Below, in pieces: positions 53,846 through 62,869 of a stretch of 64,000 bases of DNA. This DNA is from Oscillatoria sp. FACHB-1407 (GTDB lineage: Bacteria > Cyanobacteriota > Cyanobacteriia > Elainellales > Elainellaceae). How positions within the stretch are numbered: the first letter of the stretch is position 1; each line of letters opens with the position of its first letter. A program made the translations under genes and the position numbers. The notes below the pieces were generated by a model, which worked only from the letters and a program-made list of their open reading frames with translations, searched no databases and was not told the DNA's origin. The stretch is from assembly GCF_014697545.1 (NCBI RefSeq), contig NZ_JACJSA010000024.1, positions 1-64,000 of the forward strand, in the 5' to 3' direction.

Positions 53846-54064
53846 ATGCCCGAAAGCGGAGTCAATGTTTGCCCCATTTGTGGTGTCAAAATCATTGCAA
53901 TGGTTGGAGGAGATCGAGTCCTGTTTTCAGTCGGTCCCCCCGGCACCAGAGCGACCCTGTGGGCAAGAGTCTGTCGCTATACTCAAAAACCGGGCTGCAT
54001 TAATAGCAATCCGCAGGCGGGCAGTGGTGGTTCCTCAAATGACTCCTATCAATCTCCACGGTAG
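53846..54064 (+). CDS. Small zinc-ribbon-like hypothetical protein
   Basis: A 72-residue protein beginning MPESGVNVCPICGVKIIAMV, with a CPICG knuckle, then GGDRVLFSVGPPGTRATLWA, RVCRYTQKPGCIN and a glycine/serine-rich tail. Two Cys pairs suggest a zinc site. The conserved-looking central GPPGTRATLWARVC stretch supports a real gene, but I cannot name the family. Overlapping frames on the same strand (from 53799) are less protein-like. Confidence 0.55.
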   Translation: MPESGVNVCPICGVKIIAMVGGDRVLFSVGPPGTRATLWARVCRYTQKPGCINSNPQAGSGGSSNDSYQSPR

Positions 54065-54156
54065 CGTGAGAAACCGCGATCGCATTTCAAATGGATAGTT
54101 GCATATGGGTAGTTGCCTGAACTGTTTTGTAATGATGGCAATACCATAATGGGATT

Positions 54157-54957
54157 ATGCAAAAGTTACTTTTTACTGACCGAGAAACCGTTAAGGGGCG
54201 CGCTATTTTCCTAGGTGAGAGCCTCGACTTAAAGGCATTAGAGAGGGCAGACTGCCTGGCTAAAACCCCTCTCGTTGTTACGGCTGGAGAAAATGGTTGT
54301 GCAGTGCTGTTTCGCTACGGCGCGATCGTGCTCTTTGGTTTAGGACCTGTCGAGGAAGTTTCTTTTCTTTCCTATTTAAAGCCACTCGTTATTCAACCTT
54401 TCTCCTCCCCTGAGACGGAAGAAGCCTCACTCAACCTTGATCCTGCGGCGGCAGGTCGAGTCGAAAACGGCATTATCTGGATTCAAGAATTTAGTATTGC
54501 TTGTCTGCAAATCGTTGCTGATGTCTTAGCCAAGAGTGTTGTACTGGCTCATTATGAAGCGGGCACAGCAAATGTGTTTGACCAGATTGAACCCTTTGCC
54601 GACGAATTACAGCGGACAACTAAAAATGAACGGTGGGGCAAGGAACTGTTACGCCAGTTAGGCACGACCCTCTCCATTCAACACAAAATTGTGGGTCGGG
54701 TTGAAATTATCGATAAACCAGATCTGCTATGGGATATGCCCGATTTAGAACGGCTCTACGCCCGTTTGGAGAACGAATATGAAATCCGAGAACGGCACAT
54801 GGCACTGGAGCGCAAGTTAGATCTCATCTCCCGTACAGCCGAAACTGTGCTTGATCTCTTACAGCACAACAGCGGCCTACGGGTAGAGTGGTATGTCGTA
54901 ATCTTGATCGTGGTCGAGATTTTACTTTCGCTGTACGATCTCTTCTTCCAGGGATAA
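54157..54957 (+). CDS. RMD1/DUF155 family protein
   Basis: A 266-residue protein with the DUF155 domain (GCAVLFRYGAIVLFGLGPVE; FSIACLQIVADVLAKSVVLA; HYEAGTANVFDQIEPFADEL). It ends in a coiled coil (LENEYEIRERHMALERKLDL; ISRTAETVLDLLQHNSGLRV) and a C-terminal membrane anchor (WYVVILIVVEILLSLYDLFF). The family includes yeast RMD1/RMD8 and mitochondrial RMND1. In bacteria its role is not established. It is tail-anchored, so probably membrane-bound facing the cytoplasm. Confidence 0.88.
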   Translation: MQKLLFTDRETVKGRAIFLGESLDLKALERADCLAKTPLVVTAGENGCAVLFRYGAIVLFGLGPVEEVSFLSYLKPLVIQPFSSPETEEASLNLDPAAAGRVENGIIWIQEFSIACLQIVADVLAKSVVLAHYEAGTANVFDQIEPFADELQRTTKNERWGKELLRQLGTTLSIQHKIVGRVEIIDKPDLLWDMPDLERLYARLENEYEIRERHMALERKLDLISRTAETVLDLLQHNSGLRVEWYVVILIVVEILLSLYDLFFQG

Positions 54958-55019
54958 GGCTTTGGCTGCGATCAATTTTAGCTCTAGAACGACCCAGCCA
55001 CCAATGCCAGAGAAATCAA

Positions 55020-55367
55020 TTAGCTCGCTAGTTTCGCTAATGCTGGACGATATTCAGCAGGCTTGACTTGATTTTTAACCAGATTAGCAAGCTCCTGAAG
55101 CTGGCTGATCGCTTCAGCTCCTTCCAACTTCATCAATTCTCGGTCGTCCCGCATTTCAGTCCAGGTAATGCCGTAGTCAGACACGAGAAAACGGATCAGA
55201 TGGTTGTCCCCAAGACTAACCATAAACGAGGCACTATTCATTTGACCGCCACAGGTGTAACAAGATGCGAGATAGCCCCTCCGCTCAAGCACGGTTGCCA
55301 GAGCCTGAAGATTCATGACTAAGTCTTGTACAAATTGACGATGTTGTTCTGCAAGTCTTACAAACAC
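55020..55367 (-). CDS. Conserved-looking hypothetical protein (115 aa)
   Basis: A 115-residue protein (MFVRLAEQHRQFVQDLVMNL; ATVLERRGYLASCYTCGGQM; FMVSLGDNHLIRFLVSDYGI; TWTEMRDDRELMKLEG). A CYTCGG knuckle near residue 37 and an alternating helix/strand pattern are visible. I do not recognise a family. GAGGTCAAG just upstream of the ATG is a reasonable ribosome binding site. Confidence 0.6.
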   Translation of the reverse strand: MFVRLAEQHRQFVQDLVMNLQALATVLERRGYLASCYTCGGQMNSASFMVSLGDNHLIRFLVSDYGITWTEMRDDRELMKLEGAEAISQLQELANLVKNQVKPAEYRPALAKLAS

Positions 55368-55907
55368 GCTTGACCTCCTATCACCACACTCAATTCTAGC
55401 CTTTTTAAGAATTTATTAAGGATCTCATTCAATTTAGTGGTGCAGTTTCCAGCTAAGATCTCCCAAGCGACGGATAAAACGAAAGAAATATTAAAATCAG
55501 ACAAACTAAAATTCATCACGACCTGCATACGATAACTAAATCGTTATCATCGCAAAGTATCTAGGGCAACAAACAGCATTAAAATTCGGAATTTGGGCTA
55601 TCTTGCTGGATATCCTTATCTCTACATTAGCCCTAATTTTAAGATTCCGCTTGTATCAAAGAATATTCTACTCACAGTCAACGAATACTCCTGTTTAACG
55701 CAGACGGATCGATCGCACCCAGATTAACGGCGCATCAACGTTTTCTCTATCTAGACGTGTATTCACCGTCTATTCGCTCAGTTCAGGATAACTGAAAAAG
55801 CTTTACAAAAATTTGATATTTAGCAGTCCATCGGTCTGAATTAGATGACTTAGGACTGCTGTCATGTAACTAATTTCAATCACTGAGATAAGCAATTTTA
55901 ATTTGCT
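55368..55907. other. Gene-free stretch of 540 bp
   Basis: AT-rich spacer between two minus-strand genes. I see no repeat family copy, long palindrome or plausible reading frame in it. The control region of the 115-residue gene should lie in its first part. Confidence 0.4.
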
Positions 55908-56120
55908 TTAATTGGCTTGCCACCAACCCAAACTCGGACCGAGCAACCGTACAACAACCCAGTAGGCAACTAATAAACCAATCCCAACCCAAGCTCCACG
56001 ATTACTCAGCTTAACAAACTGTTGAGCCTGGCTCTTTTTAACTGGCAACCAGGGCAGAATGTTTTCTTCTTGACCGTATTTTTCACCTAAGATTTCTTTG
56101 CGTCGTTTTGCGTCGCCCAT
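55908..56120 (-). CDS. DUF2839 family membrane protein
   Basis: A 70-residue protein with a conserved basic N-terminus (MGDAKRRKEILGEKYGQEEN), the LPWLPVKKSQAQQFVK motif and one membrane helix (GAWVGIGLLVAYWVVVRLLG) ending PSLGWWQAN. This is the DUF2839 family, present throughout cyanobacteria and without known function. The size is normal. Confidence 0.88.
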   Translation of the reverse strand: MGDAKRRKEILGEKYGQEENILPWLPVKKSQAQQFVKLSNRGAWVGIGLLVAYWVVVRLLGPSLGWWQAN

Positions 56121-56223
56121 ATTTGACTCCTAGAACGCACTAGCAACCTGATCATAGCGTTTATAGCGATCGCCTTTTGCACTTCAATTTGTCCAACAAT
56201 GCAGAGGCGAGTGGATGAAATCC

Positions 56224-57771
56224 CTAATCAAGAATCGAGTAATCAAATTGATTAAACAGATCGGAGTCGATGTAATTGATGCGAGCTAACGGGCTGAGTG
56301 CCGATAAGACCTGTTGCCCATAGGAACGGTGATTGACCCGGTTATCCAGCAAAGCCACTATGCCCTGAGAGTCACGCACAGGTGCAACGGCTCGCTGCAT
56401 CTCGCTCAATGCCTCTGGCAACAGATAGAGTCGGAACCAATCCTGGCGCGATCGCTTGTAATGGGCAACCCGTCCCGCTACTAATGGGTCTTCGAGCGAG
56501 GGGATCGGCAATGTCGCAATCACCAGCAGCGAGGGGGAGGGTAAAACAGTTTGATGGTTGCGCCAAAACTGCCATCCCGTCACCAGGATGCCCTGTTCAT
56601 CCAGGCACGTCTTTTCGACTTGAACTCGTGACCCGTATTCTGCCGCCAGAACAGAGCCAACCTGTGCCTTGAGCGGCACATCTCCCACAATCACCACCGT
56701 TAGCCCCCGGTGATCGTAACTGGCGTTAATCAATAACCGCAGTTGCTCCATCAAGGCCGCCTGAAACTGAGGAGTATTCGGCAGGGGTAAGCGATCGGGC
56801 AGGTAGAGCTGAATCAGTTCATGTTGGCGATCGGGGGAGAATTTGAGGCAGGTCATATCACCCAGCCCTAACCGTTGCCGATAAATCGGAGCTTCTGCCT
56901 CTAGATCCAGAGCACCTCCAATCAACACAACGGGTTGTTGCTGCCACACCTGTTGCAAGACACCAGACACATCCGCAGGACCGCAGTGCAGCGAAAACTG
57001 CCCCTGGCGTCGGGTCACTTCTGTCCAGGTGAGTTGGGCGTCCTGTTGCAGATGGTGCCAAAATTTTCGCCAATTGTCGGGCAGCACGCTCTCCGCCTGT
57101 TCACCCGTCGTAAAGTGCAGAATTTGCCCCAAGTGCGTCAGAATGTCCTGCTCATCCGGTTGAATAAGATAGCAATCATAGGGATTGGCGGGATGCTGAA
57201 AGATGGAGCGAGTTAACTGCACCCGTGCATCTCGAATGGTGTCTGCCTGATGTGGACATGCCAGCATCAACTCTTCCCAATCGCGGGAGTTAATGTTGAC
57301 CGTTAACTGGTCGCGCACCCACGTCTCTAAATCATCTACGCCATCGAGAATCGTGGGAATCTCTGCTGGAAATCTGCCCTGGTTGAACAGGCGATCGCTC
57401 AGCCACGCCTGCGGTGTCGTGAGCAGTAATCCTTGAAAATCGTCGTCAACCCAGCGATCGCCCGTCCGAATAGCTTTGTGCGTCGAGATCCATTGGCGTA
57501 GACGGGGAATCTCGACCATCAGCAATCGCTGTTGCACAGCCTCAGGAACAACTAAAACAGCCGATCCCTGCCAGATCAGCAGAGGCATCAAATAGCTGAG
57601 GCGGTAGTGTCCGTGATAACCCGATGGTGCTCCTGCTTGAATCAGAGCACTGCGCCCCAACCGTAGAGCACGCGCAACCAGTCGCGCCATTGTCAAATGG
57701 TGTGACCAGTAGGGTTCGCCCTGCTCTCGTAGAAAGGCGCGGAGTTGTTGATGGACTTCTACCTCAATCAC
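56224..57771 (-). CDS. DinG-like helicase with degenerate ATPase motifs
   Basis: A 515-residue protein from the GTG at 57771 (VIEVEVHQQLRAFLREQGEP); the frame is open to a TTG at 57816. It has the outline of XPD/DinG-type helicases, with the C-terminal motif DSQGIVALLDNRVNHRSYGQ matching DinG motif VI. The Walker A position reads LIQAGAPSGYHGHYRLSYLM, without the GKT of active enzymes. The Walker B/DEAH position reads ILDGVDDLE. It therefore probably cannot hydrolyse ATP normally. Similar degenerate DinG relatives occur in other cyanobacteria (recalled). Its role is unknown, perhaps nucleic-acid binding or regulation. Confidence 0.78.
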   Translation of the reverse strand: MIEVEVHQQLRAFLREQGEPYWSHHLTMARLVARALRLGRSALIQAGAPSGYHGHYRLSYLMPLLIWQGSAVLVVPEAVQQRLLMVEIPRLRQWISTHKAIRTGDRWVDDDFQGLLLTTPQAWLSDRLFNQGRFPAEIPTILDGVDDLETWVRDQLTVNINSRDWEELMLACPHQADTIRDARVQLTRSIFQHPANPYDCYLIQPDEQDILTHLGQILHFTTGEQAESVLPDNWRKFWHHLQQDAQLTWTEVTRRQGQFSLHCGPADVSGVLQQVWQQQPVVLIGGALDLEAEAPIYRQRLGLGDMTCLKFSPDRQHELIQLYLPDRLPLPNTPQFQAALMEQLRLLINASYDHRGLTVVIVGDVPLKAQVGSVLAAEYGSRVQVEKTCLDEQGILVTGWQFWRNHQTVLPSPSLLVIATLPIPSLEDPLVAGRVAHYKRSRQDWFRLYLLPEALSEMQRAVAPVRDSQGIVALLDNRVNHRSYGQQVLSALSPLARINYIDSDLFNQFDYSILD

Positions 57772-57906
57772 GATCTGAAAGCGTTGGTGTAACGAATGAA
57801 CTTCATTGTGACACAAACCTGAATAGACCTCTGTGACGATTGTCAGAATAGACGAGGCTACAAATCTTGCTGTATCGTTGATAGCACTTAAAATCTCCCA
57901 GATGAA

Positions 57907-58749
57907 ATGAAGATCGGCATTGTTGGACTAGGACTGATTGGCGGTTCGATCGCCCTTGATTTGAGGCAGTTACCGGGTTACACCCTGTTGGGCGTGAGCC
58001 GACGACCTGAAACTTGCCAGCAGGCAGTTGCCCGTGGAGTTGTAGACGATGCCAGCACCGAGTTCGCCCTTTTATCAGCCGCAGATGTGGTGTTTCTCTG
58101 CCCCCCGTTAGGCGCGATCGCCCAAACTGTAGAAGCCTTACTACCCCACCTGACTCCCAAAACGGTGCTAACCGATGTTGGCTCAGTAAAACAGCCAATT
58201 GTCGAGGCGATCGCTCCCCTCTGGAAAAACTTTGTTGGCGGTCATCCCATGGCAGGCACAGCGGATAGTGGCTTAGACGCTGCCCAAAAAGATTTGTTTG
58301 TCAACCGGGCTTACGTCCTCACCCCCATCGACACAACTCCTCCAGAGGCGGTGGAGACAGTGGCAGGAATTGCGCGATCGCTACGGGCACATGTCTACCA
58401 ATGCGACCCCTCAGCCCACGATCAGGCTGTTGCCTGGATTTCTCATCTGCCTGTGATGGTCAGTTCCAGTCTGATCGCGGCTTGCCTCCAGGAATCGGAT
58501 GCCACTATTTTAGAGTTAGCCAAAACCTTTGCAAGCTCTGGCTTTCGGGATACCAGTCGAGTGGGAGGCGGCAACCCTGAACTGGGGCTAATGATGGCGA
58601 AATATAATCAGCAAGCCCTACTGCGATCGCTGCAAACCTATCGTAACCAGCTTGATCACACCATTGCGCTCATTGAGCAAGCCGACTGGAACGCTCTGGA
58701 AACCCGATTACAGCAAACCCAACAGACCCGTCCTTCTTTTGTCGATTAA
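57907..58749 (+). CDS. tyrA: Prephenate/arogenate dehydrogenase
   Basis: A 280-residue TyrA dehydrogenase of the tyrosine pathway. It has a Rossmann fold (KIGIVGLGLIGGSIALDLRQ) and the family motifs VFLCPPLGAIAQTVEALLPH, VLTDVGSVKQPIVEAIAPLW and FVGGHPMAGTADSGLDAAQK with its catalytic His. The helical dimerisation domain follows (SAHDQAVAWISHLPVMVSSS; FRDTSRVGGGNPELGLMMAK). Cyanobacterial enzymes usually prefer arogenate with NADP. It is divergent from the DinG-like gene; its own promoter lies in the 135-bp gap. Confidence 0.96.
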   Translation: MKIGIVGLGLIGGSIALDLRQLPGYTLLGVSRRPETCQQAVARGVVDDASTEFALLSAADVVFLCPPLGAIAQTVEALLPHLTPKTVLTDVGSVKQPIVEAIAPLWKNFVGGHPMAGTADSGLDAAQKDLFVNRAYVLTPIDTTPPEAVETVAGIARSLRAHVYQCDPSAHDQAVAWISHLPVMVSSSLIAACLQESDATILELAKTFASSGFRDTSRVGGGNPELGLMMAKYNQQALLRSLQTYRNQLDHTIALIEQADWNALETRLQQTQQTRPSFVD

Positions 58750-59434
58750 AAAGTTCCGATTATTGGTCGATTAAAAGTTAAGTTCCCCGGTTTCTTGCCT
58801 ACTGTGTACACAGATCTCTGTTTCCTTCCAAGGAAACCTGAGTTCGGGATCAGGATCTTGGCGGTTAAAACCGCTGCTACAAGCGCAAAACCGACCTGCG
58901 TCGGTTCGGCAAACCTTGATTTTCTGTAGTCCGCGCAGGCGGGACTTTGCTCCCATAGCCGCGAATTGATTCGCCAGGTGTTTAACCGGAATTGACGTTA
59001 AGTTAGGTGCAGGGTTGTTTCAAGCGTGTGAGAACCAGGCATTGGGAGAGATTCCCCCAGACCTCCATTGGGCGACGCCACTGCCTCCCCCAAACCCCTA
59101 GCAGAAGGTGTTTCGGTTTATCCAAAGGCGCGCTTTACATTGGTTCCAAGTACGGGTGTTTCTGGTGGGGCAAGACCTCTGACAAAGGCTCAAATTCCCC
59201 CAGAGTTAGGGGATTTAGGGGTCTGAGAGGACATGTGTGTATACCGTAGGATTTCTTGCTGGGACAGACTTCAAGTGGAGGCTGTGCCCCCAGCCAGGGG
59301 TTCCACTCCTGCACCCCATTCTGAGCAACCCCTCGGTTGCTATAGCTGCGGTTTCAACCGCCCAGATCCTGAATCCTGAACTCAGGTTACCTTCCAAAAC
59401 CAGGGATCTCGGAAATCACAGTTGTTGTCTCGAT
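58750..59434. repeat. Repeat-rich spacer
   Basis: Bases about 58840-59003 match the repeat at 17831-17995 over most of its length (TCTTGGCGGTTAAAACC ... GTCCGCGCAGGCGGGACTTT ... GATTCGCCAGGTGTTTAA). Bases about 59085-59225 contain degraded CCCCCA/GGGG-rich pieces. Bases about 59265-59350 are an inverted copy of the GGTGCAGG repeat of 12340-12440, with an adjacent GGTTTCAACCGCC fragment (59348-59362). No gene is seen. Confidence 0.75.
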
Positions 59435-59638
59435 TTATTCCTCTGGCAAAATCCACTGGGGTGGTGCCATCATCTTTTTACGAACCGCTTCATCTGCAAT
59501 CGCCAACATCTCATCCAGCGATTTTTCTTTGATAAATTGTGAGGCTTGCTCACGATATTGCAAATTAGGGCAGCGATCGCCTAAAACGCAACCATTGACA
59601 CACGCCTCAGCACAATTAATATTTGCTTCGGGATTCAT
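59435..59638 (-). CDS. Small cysteine-rich hypothetical protein
   Basis: A 67-residue protein (MNPEANINCAEACVNGCVLG; DRCPNLQYREQASQFIKEKS; LDEMLAIADEAVRKKMMAPP). Four cysteines in C-x3-C-x3-C-x5-C order near the N-terminus suggest a metal or iron-sulfur site. The C-terminal half is helical. GGGAGAGCCG before the ATG supports the start. The family is not recognised, but similar short CVxGCVxGD proteins are known to me from cyanobacteria. Confidence 0.65.
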   Translation of the reverse strand: MNPEANINCAEACVNGCVLGDRCPNLQYREQASQFIKEKSLDEMLAIADEAVRKKMMAPPQWILPEE

Positions 59639-59743
59639 AGCGGCTCTCCCTGGATCTCTTTCTCTGAAAATAAGTCAGCTACAACTCCACTTAATCTATC
59701 CGTGGAAAGTATTCAACTTTACAAATCATAACACTAGAGAATA

Positions 59744-61987
59744 TCAGGTTTGATTCTGATAGATGTCCCACATTTGGATATAAGCTCTTTCTAGCTCACA
59801 CGTAAATTTTTGCCCATTCCAGAGGGGTGCTGTCTGGCGCGATCGCCACAGTTGCCAGGAGATTTGCTCCCGCAGAGCCGCATCTTTCCCCAGGCGAATG
59901 CCCCAGTCTACGTATTCCTCATCCGTCCAGGCAATCCCCGCTTCAATCCCTGCGTTTACGAGCATCGTGTAGCTGTTGCGGGCAGCAAACTGATCCCCTA
60001 CCCGTGTGACCAGGGGAATCCCCATCCACAGCGTTTCCAAGGTGGTCGTCGCACCGTTATAGGGAAAGGTATCCAGCACCACATCCGCTATTTTCAGATT
60101 GGCGCGATGGTTTTCCTCATAAGCCTCATGGGGTAAAAACTTCAGGCGATCGCTCTCCACACCTTCCTCAGCCGCAATCTGTCGGAAAAAGGCTTGCAAT
60201 CCTTGCTGATCCCCCGATCCCTTCACCAGAAAATAGGCATTGGGAACAGCTTTGATAATCTGCATCTGTAGCCGAATGGTCGCCGGGTGACGCTTATAGG
60301 CAGATTGAGCACTGAGATACACGATCGCCTCTTCTGGAATGCCCAGATCACCCCGACGCAGGCTGGGAACCCCTACCTCAAACCCATCCACCGCAATATA
60401 AGTCTCTGGCAATCGCCAGATCCGCTCGGCATAGTATTCCTGAGCCGAGTCAGGCAATACATAAGGATCTGCCAGAAAATAATCGATCGCAGGTAATCCA
60501 GAGGCATCTAGCCCCAACCAGGTCACTTGAATGGGAGCCGGTTTGAGTGCCATCACTCCGCAGGTGTAGTCGGCAGTGATGCTGTCTAAATCTACTAAAA
60601 TGTCGATTTCATCGTCTTGAATAGCTTTAGCAATCCCCAAAGGGTCGCCATCAAAACAACAGGCATGGGTCGCCTGACTGGCAAACCATTGCCGAGAAAA
60701 ATCATCAATGCGGCTTTGATGGTTGAAGTAGGCATACACCTCAAAGCGATCGCGGTCATAGTGTTGAAACACCCAACGGCTCAACCAGCCCACGGAATGT
60801 CGCCAGAGACAGCGTGACAGGTAGCCAATTCGCAATTTGTCGTGGGCAGGACGACGAGGCGTTGTTGCAGAAAAGGGCTGATAGTCCTTGACGTGTTTCT
60901 GGACATAAGCTGTGACGCTGTCTTGATAGAGCCGAGAGAGCTGATTTTGCAGGGGACGGTTTAATGCGGGGCGATCGCCAAAATAGGGGTAAAAGAACAC
61001 TGGAGTACACATGATGGAGGCATCCAGGAACTGATCCGGCTCAATTTTGTATTCCGCCAAAAAAGAACGTAATAAAGCCGTACCCCGATCCTGTGCCATT
61101 TCTGCTTCTTGCCACTGTGCCCCAGCCGTCATCAACCCCCGTAACACTACTGCATTGCCCATGACTTTTTGGATGGCAGTTTGACAACCCGCAAAGTATC
61201 GCTTTGCCAGCTCAATTCCCTCGCCATATCGACCTGCATCCTGATAGAACGAGGCGAGCCGTAGCAGCACTTCTGCGTGGTGAGGATCAAGCGTCAGACA
61301 TAGCTCACCATAGCGACAGGCTAATGCCGTTTGCCGTAACAGCTTGGCAAGAATAACGGCTTTAGACAACAACAACTCAATCCAACTGGAGCGATTACCC
61401 ATATAGGGCACACTTGCCTGCACGAGATCAAACACCCGTGGATGCTCTAACGCCTGATTTAAGACTTGCTCGACGACTGATTGCAGGAACGTGGGATCAA
61501 GATCCACAGGTTCAGCCTGTAGGTGCTCAACCAGACCCAGATCATCAATCACCGACGGGGTAAATTGCTCTAACTGAAGCGTTAGCTGCAATAGGTGCAA
61601 CAGATTATGGCTATCCGTGGGATCAAGCTCACGGCAATATTGTCGAATCCCCCACGCTAGCTGCCATTCCTGCCGAGAGGCTCGTTGTTCTGCCTCTGTT
61701 TTCAGAATGGTGAGTAATTCTTGAGTCCATTGCTCAACGTGATCGGCGTCTCCCTCTGCCATTGTGGTGAGCCAGATCACCTGTGCCTCGGCTTCTTGTT
61801 CTTGCAACAGGTGAGTCAGTCCTAAATACCAATAGGCCAACTTAAAATTTGGGGAAATTTCGAGTGCCTGTTCACACAGAACTGTAGCAGAGGCATAGTC
61901 ATTTGCAGCGATATGACTGATGGCTTGCTGCACGAGTTGTTCAGAAGATGGCGCACTAGATGGCGGAAATGAAGCCTGAAAATTCAC
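59744..61987 (-). CDS. SPINDLY-type O-GlcNAc transferase-like protein (GT41)
   Basis: A 747-residue protein. The N-terminal about 370 residues are TPR-like helices (HIAANDYASATVLCEQALEI; SPNFKLAYWYLGLTHLLQEQ). The C-terminal half is a GT41 catalytic region (KLRIGYLSRCLWRHSVGWLS; IQVTWLGLDASGLPAIDYFL; NLKIADVVLDTFPYNGATTT; LETLWMGIPLVTRVGDQFAA). GT41 enzymes transfer GlcNAc or fucose to Ser/Thr of proteins. It follows pilA on the same strand by 268 bp and a glycan-modified pilin is a reasonable hypothesis, but no substrate is shown by the sequence. Confidence 0.92.
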   Translation of the reverse strand: MNFQASFPPSSAPSSEQLVQQAISHIAANDYASATVLCEQALEISPNFKLAYWYLGLTHLLQEQEAEAQVIWLTTMAEGDADHVEQWTQELLTILKTEAEQRASRQEWQLAWGIRQYCRELDPTDSHNLLHLLQLTLQLEQFTPSVIDDLGLVEHLQAEPVDLDPTFLQSVVEQVLNQALEHPRVFDLVQASVPYMGNRSSWIELLLSKAVILAKLLRQTALACRYGELCLTLDPHHAEVLLRLASFYQDAGRYGEGIELAKRYFAGCQTAIQKVMGNAVVLRGLMTAGAQWQEAEMAQDRGTALLRSFLAEYKIEPDQFLDASIMCTPVFFYPYFGDRPALNRPLQNQLSRLYQDSVTAYVQKHVKDYQPFSATTPRRPAHDKLRIGYLSRCLWRHSVGWLSRWVFQHYDRDRFEVYAYFNHQSRIDDFSRQWFASQATHACCFDGDPLGIAKAIQDDEIDILVDLDSITADYTCGVMALKPAPIQVTWLGLDASGLPAIDYFLADPYVLPDSAQEYYAERIWRLPETYIAVDGFEVGVPSLRRGDLGIPEEAIVYLSAQSAYKRHPATIRLQMQIIKAVPNAYFLVKGSGDQQGLQAFFRQIAAEEGVESDRLKFLPHEAYEENHRANLKIADVVLDTFPYNGATTTLETLWMGIPLVTRVGDQFAARNSYTMLVNAGIEAGIAWTDEEYVDWGIRLGKDAALREQISWQLWRSRQTAPLWNGQKFTCELERAYIQMWDIYQNQT

Positions 61988-62078
61988 AGTTCATTAAAAT
62001 TGAAGCTACACTGGAATTATCTAAAACTTGAGTGCGGGGACAGGGGCTAAATACCAGCTCTTAAGCTCCCTTACTATA

Positions 62079-62128
62079 AACAGGGTGAAAGCTACCAGGA
62101 GACTTTAATGCGCCTGGTAGCTTTTTAT
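62079..62128 (+). terminator. Strong hairpin with T-tract on the plus strand
   Basis: AGCTACCAGG (62091-62100) and CCTGGTAGCT (62112-62121) form a 10-bp stem followed by TTTTATTT. On the minus strand (downstream of pilA) only TTTC follows. The stronger direction is plus, where no coding gene precedes it. Confidence 0.65.
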
Positions 62129-62254
62129 TTGGCTTAAATTTGCTAGAAAAGCTGCGAATTGGTGAGGCGGGGCGATTACCCAATCGGGAAAAGGCTTTGC
62201 GTCGCGTTTGCCTGGCAGATGCAACGTCGTCCCACCAATTAACAGTTTCAGAAA

Positions 62255-62743
62255 CTATGGGCAAGCAGTCTTACCAGATACGGTAGGAGTCAAGGAAGGA
62301 GAAGTACCTTCACAGAGGATTGCCAGTGTAGTAGCCGTGTTGTCGCTACCAACGCCAACCCATACACGACCTGCATAGCCCTTCAGAGTTGCGATGGGGC
62401 TAGCTGTGGTAACTGCTTCAGAAGTTGTACCAGATCCACCGGGCTTAGAAGCATAGGTGTAGTTCTTGGTATCGCTGATACCCAGTTCCAGGTTAGACAG
62501 GTTACCAAATTGGTTCTTTTCAAGGAAGTAAGCTTGCTGACCCCGGTTGATGGAACCAACATAGGTGGAAGCTTCAGATTGACGAGCTTTGTTTGCCTGG
62601 TTCAAGAAGGAAGGCAGAGCGATCGCTGAGAGAATACCGATGATGATGATAACAACGAGCAGTTCAATCAGAGTGAAACCTTTGTCACCTTCTTTACGCT
62701 CAATCAAGTGCTGAAGGAACTTCGCTTTCAATTCGGTTTTCAT
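62255..62743 (-). CDS. pilA: Type IV pilin-like protein (PilA)
   Basis: A 162-residue prepilin. Its basic leader (MKTELKAKFLQHLIERKEGD) is cut by PilD before FTLIELLVVIIIIGILSAIA, leaving N-terminal Phe and Glu5, the hallmark of type IVa pilins. The globular part has PSFLNQANKARQSEASTYVG, SINRGQQAYFLEKNQFGNL and a disulfide-ready pair of cysteines near the C-terminus (ILCEGTSPSL; KTACP). PilA forms surface pili for phototaxis, adhesion and DNA uptake. It is followed by the GT41 gene. Confidence 0.95.
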   Translation of the reverse strand: MKTELKAKFLQHLIERKEGDKGFTLIELLVVIIIIGILSAIALPSFLNQANKARQSEASTYVGSINRGQQAYFLEKNQFGNLSNLELGISDTKNYTYASKPGGSGTTSEAVTTASPIATLKGYAGRVWVGVGSDNTATTLAILCEGTSPSLTPTVSGKTACP

Positions 62744-62869
62744 GGAACGTTTCTCCTTGAGTTGCGGGAATGTTTGGATTGCTAAATCCTGGATATAACT
62801 TGCCCAGCTTTTATGGAATTCATATCACCTGCGGCAAAAAATCTATCTCTTTTTTTCCTAAAACGAACG

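Noticed and set aside
62061-62264. Possible 67-residue minus-strand gene after pilA
   Set aside because: It begins inside the pilA tail, runs through the hairpin at 62091-62121 and has no protein-like conservation signal.
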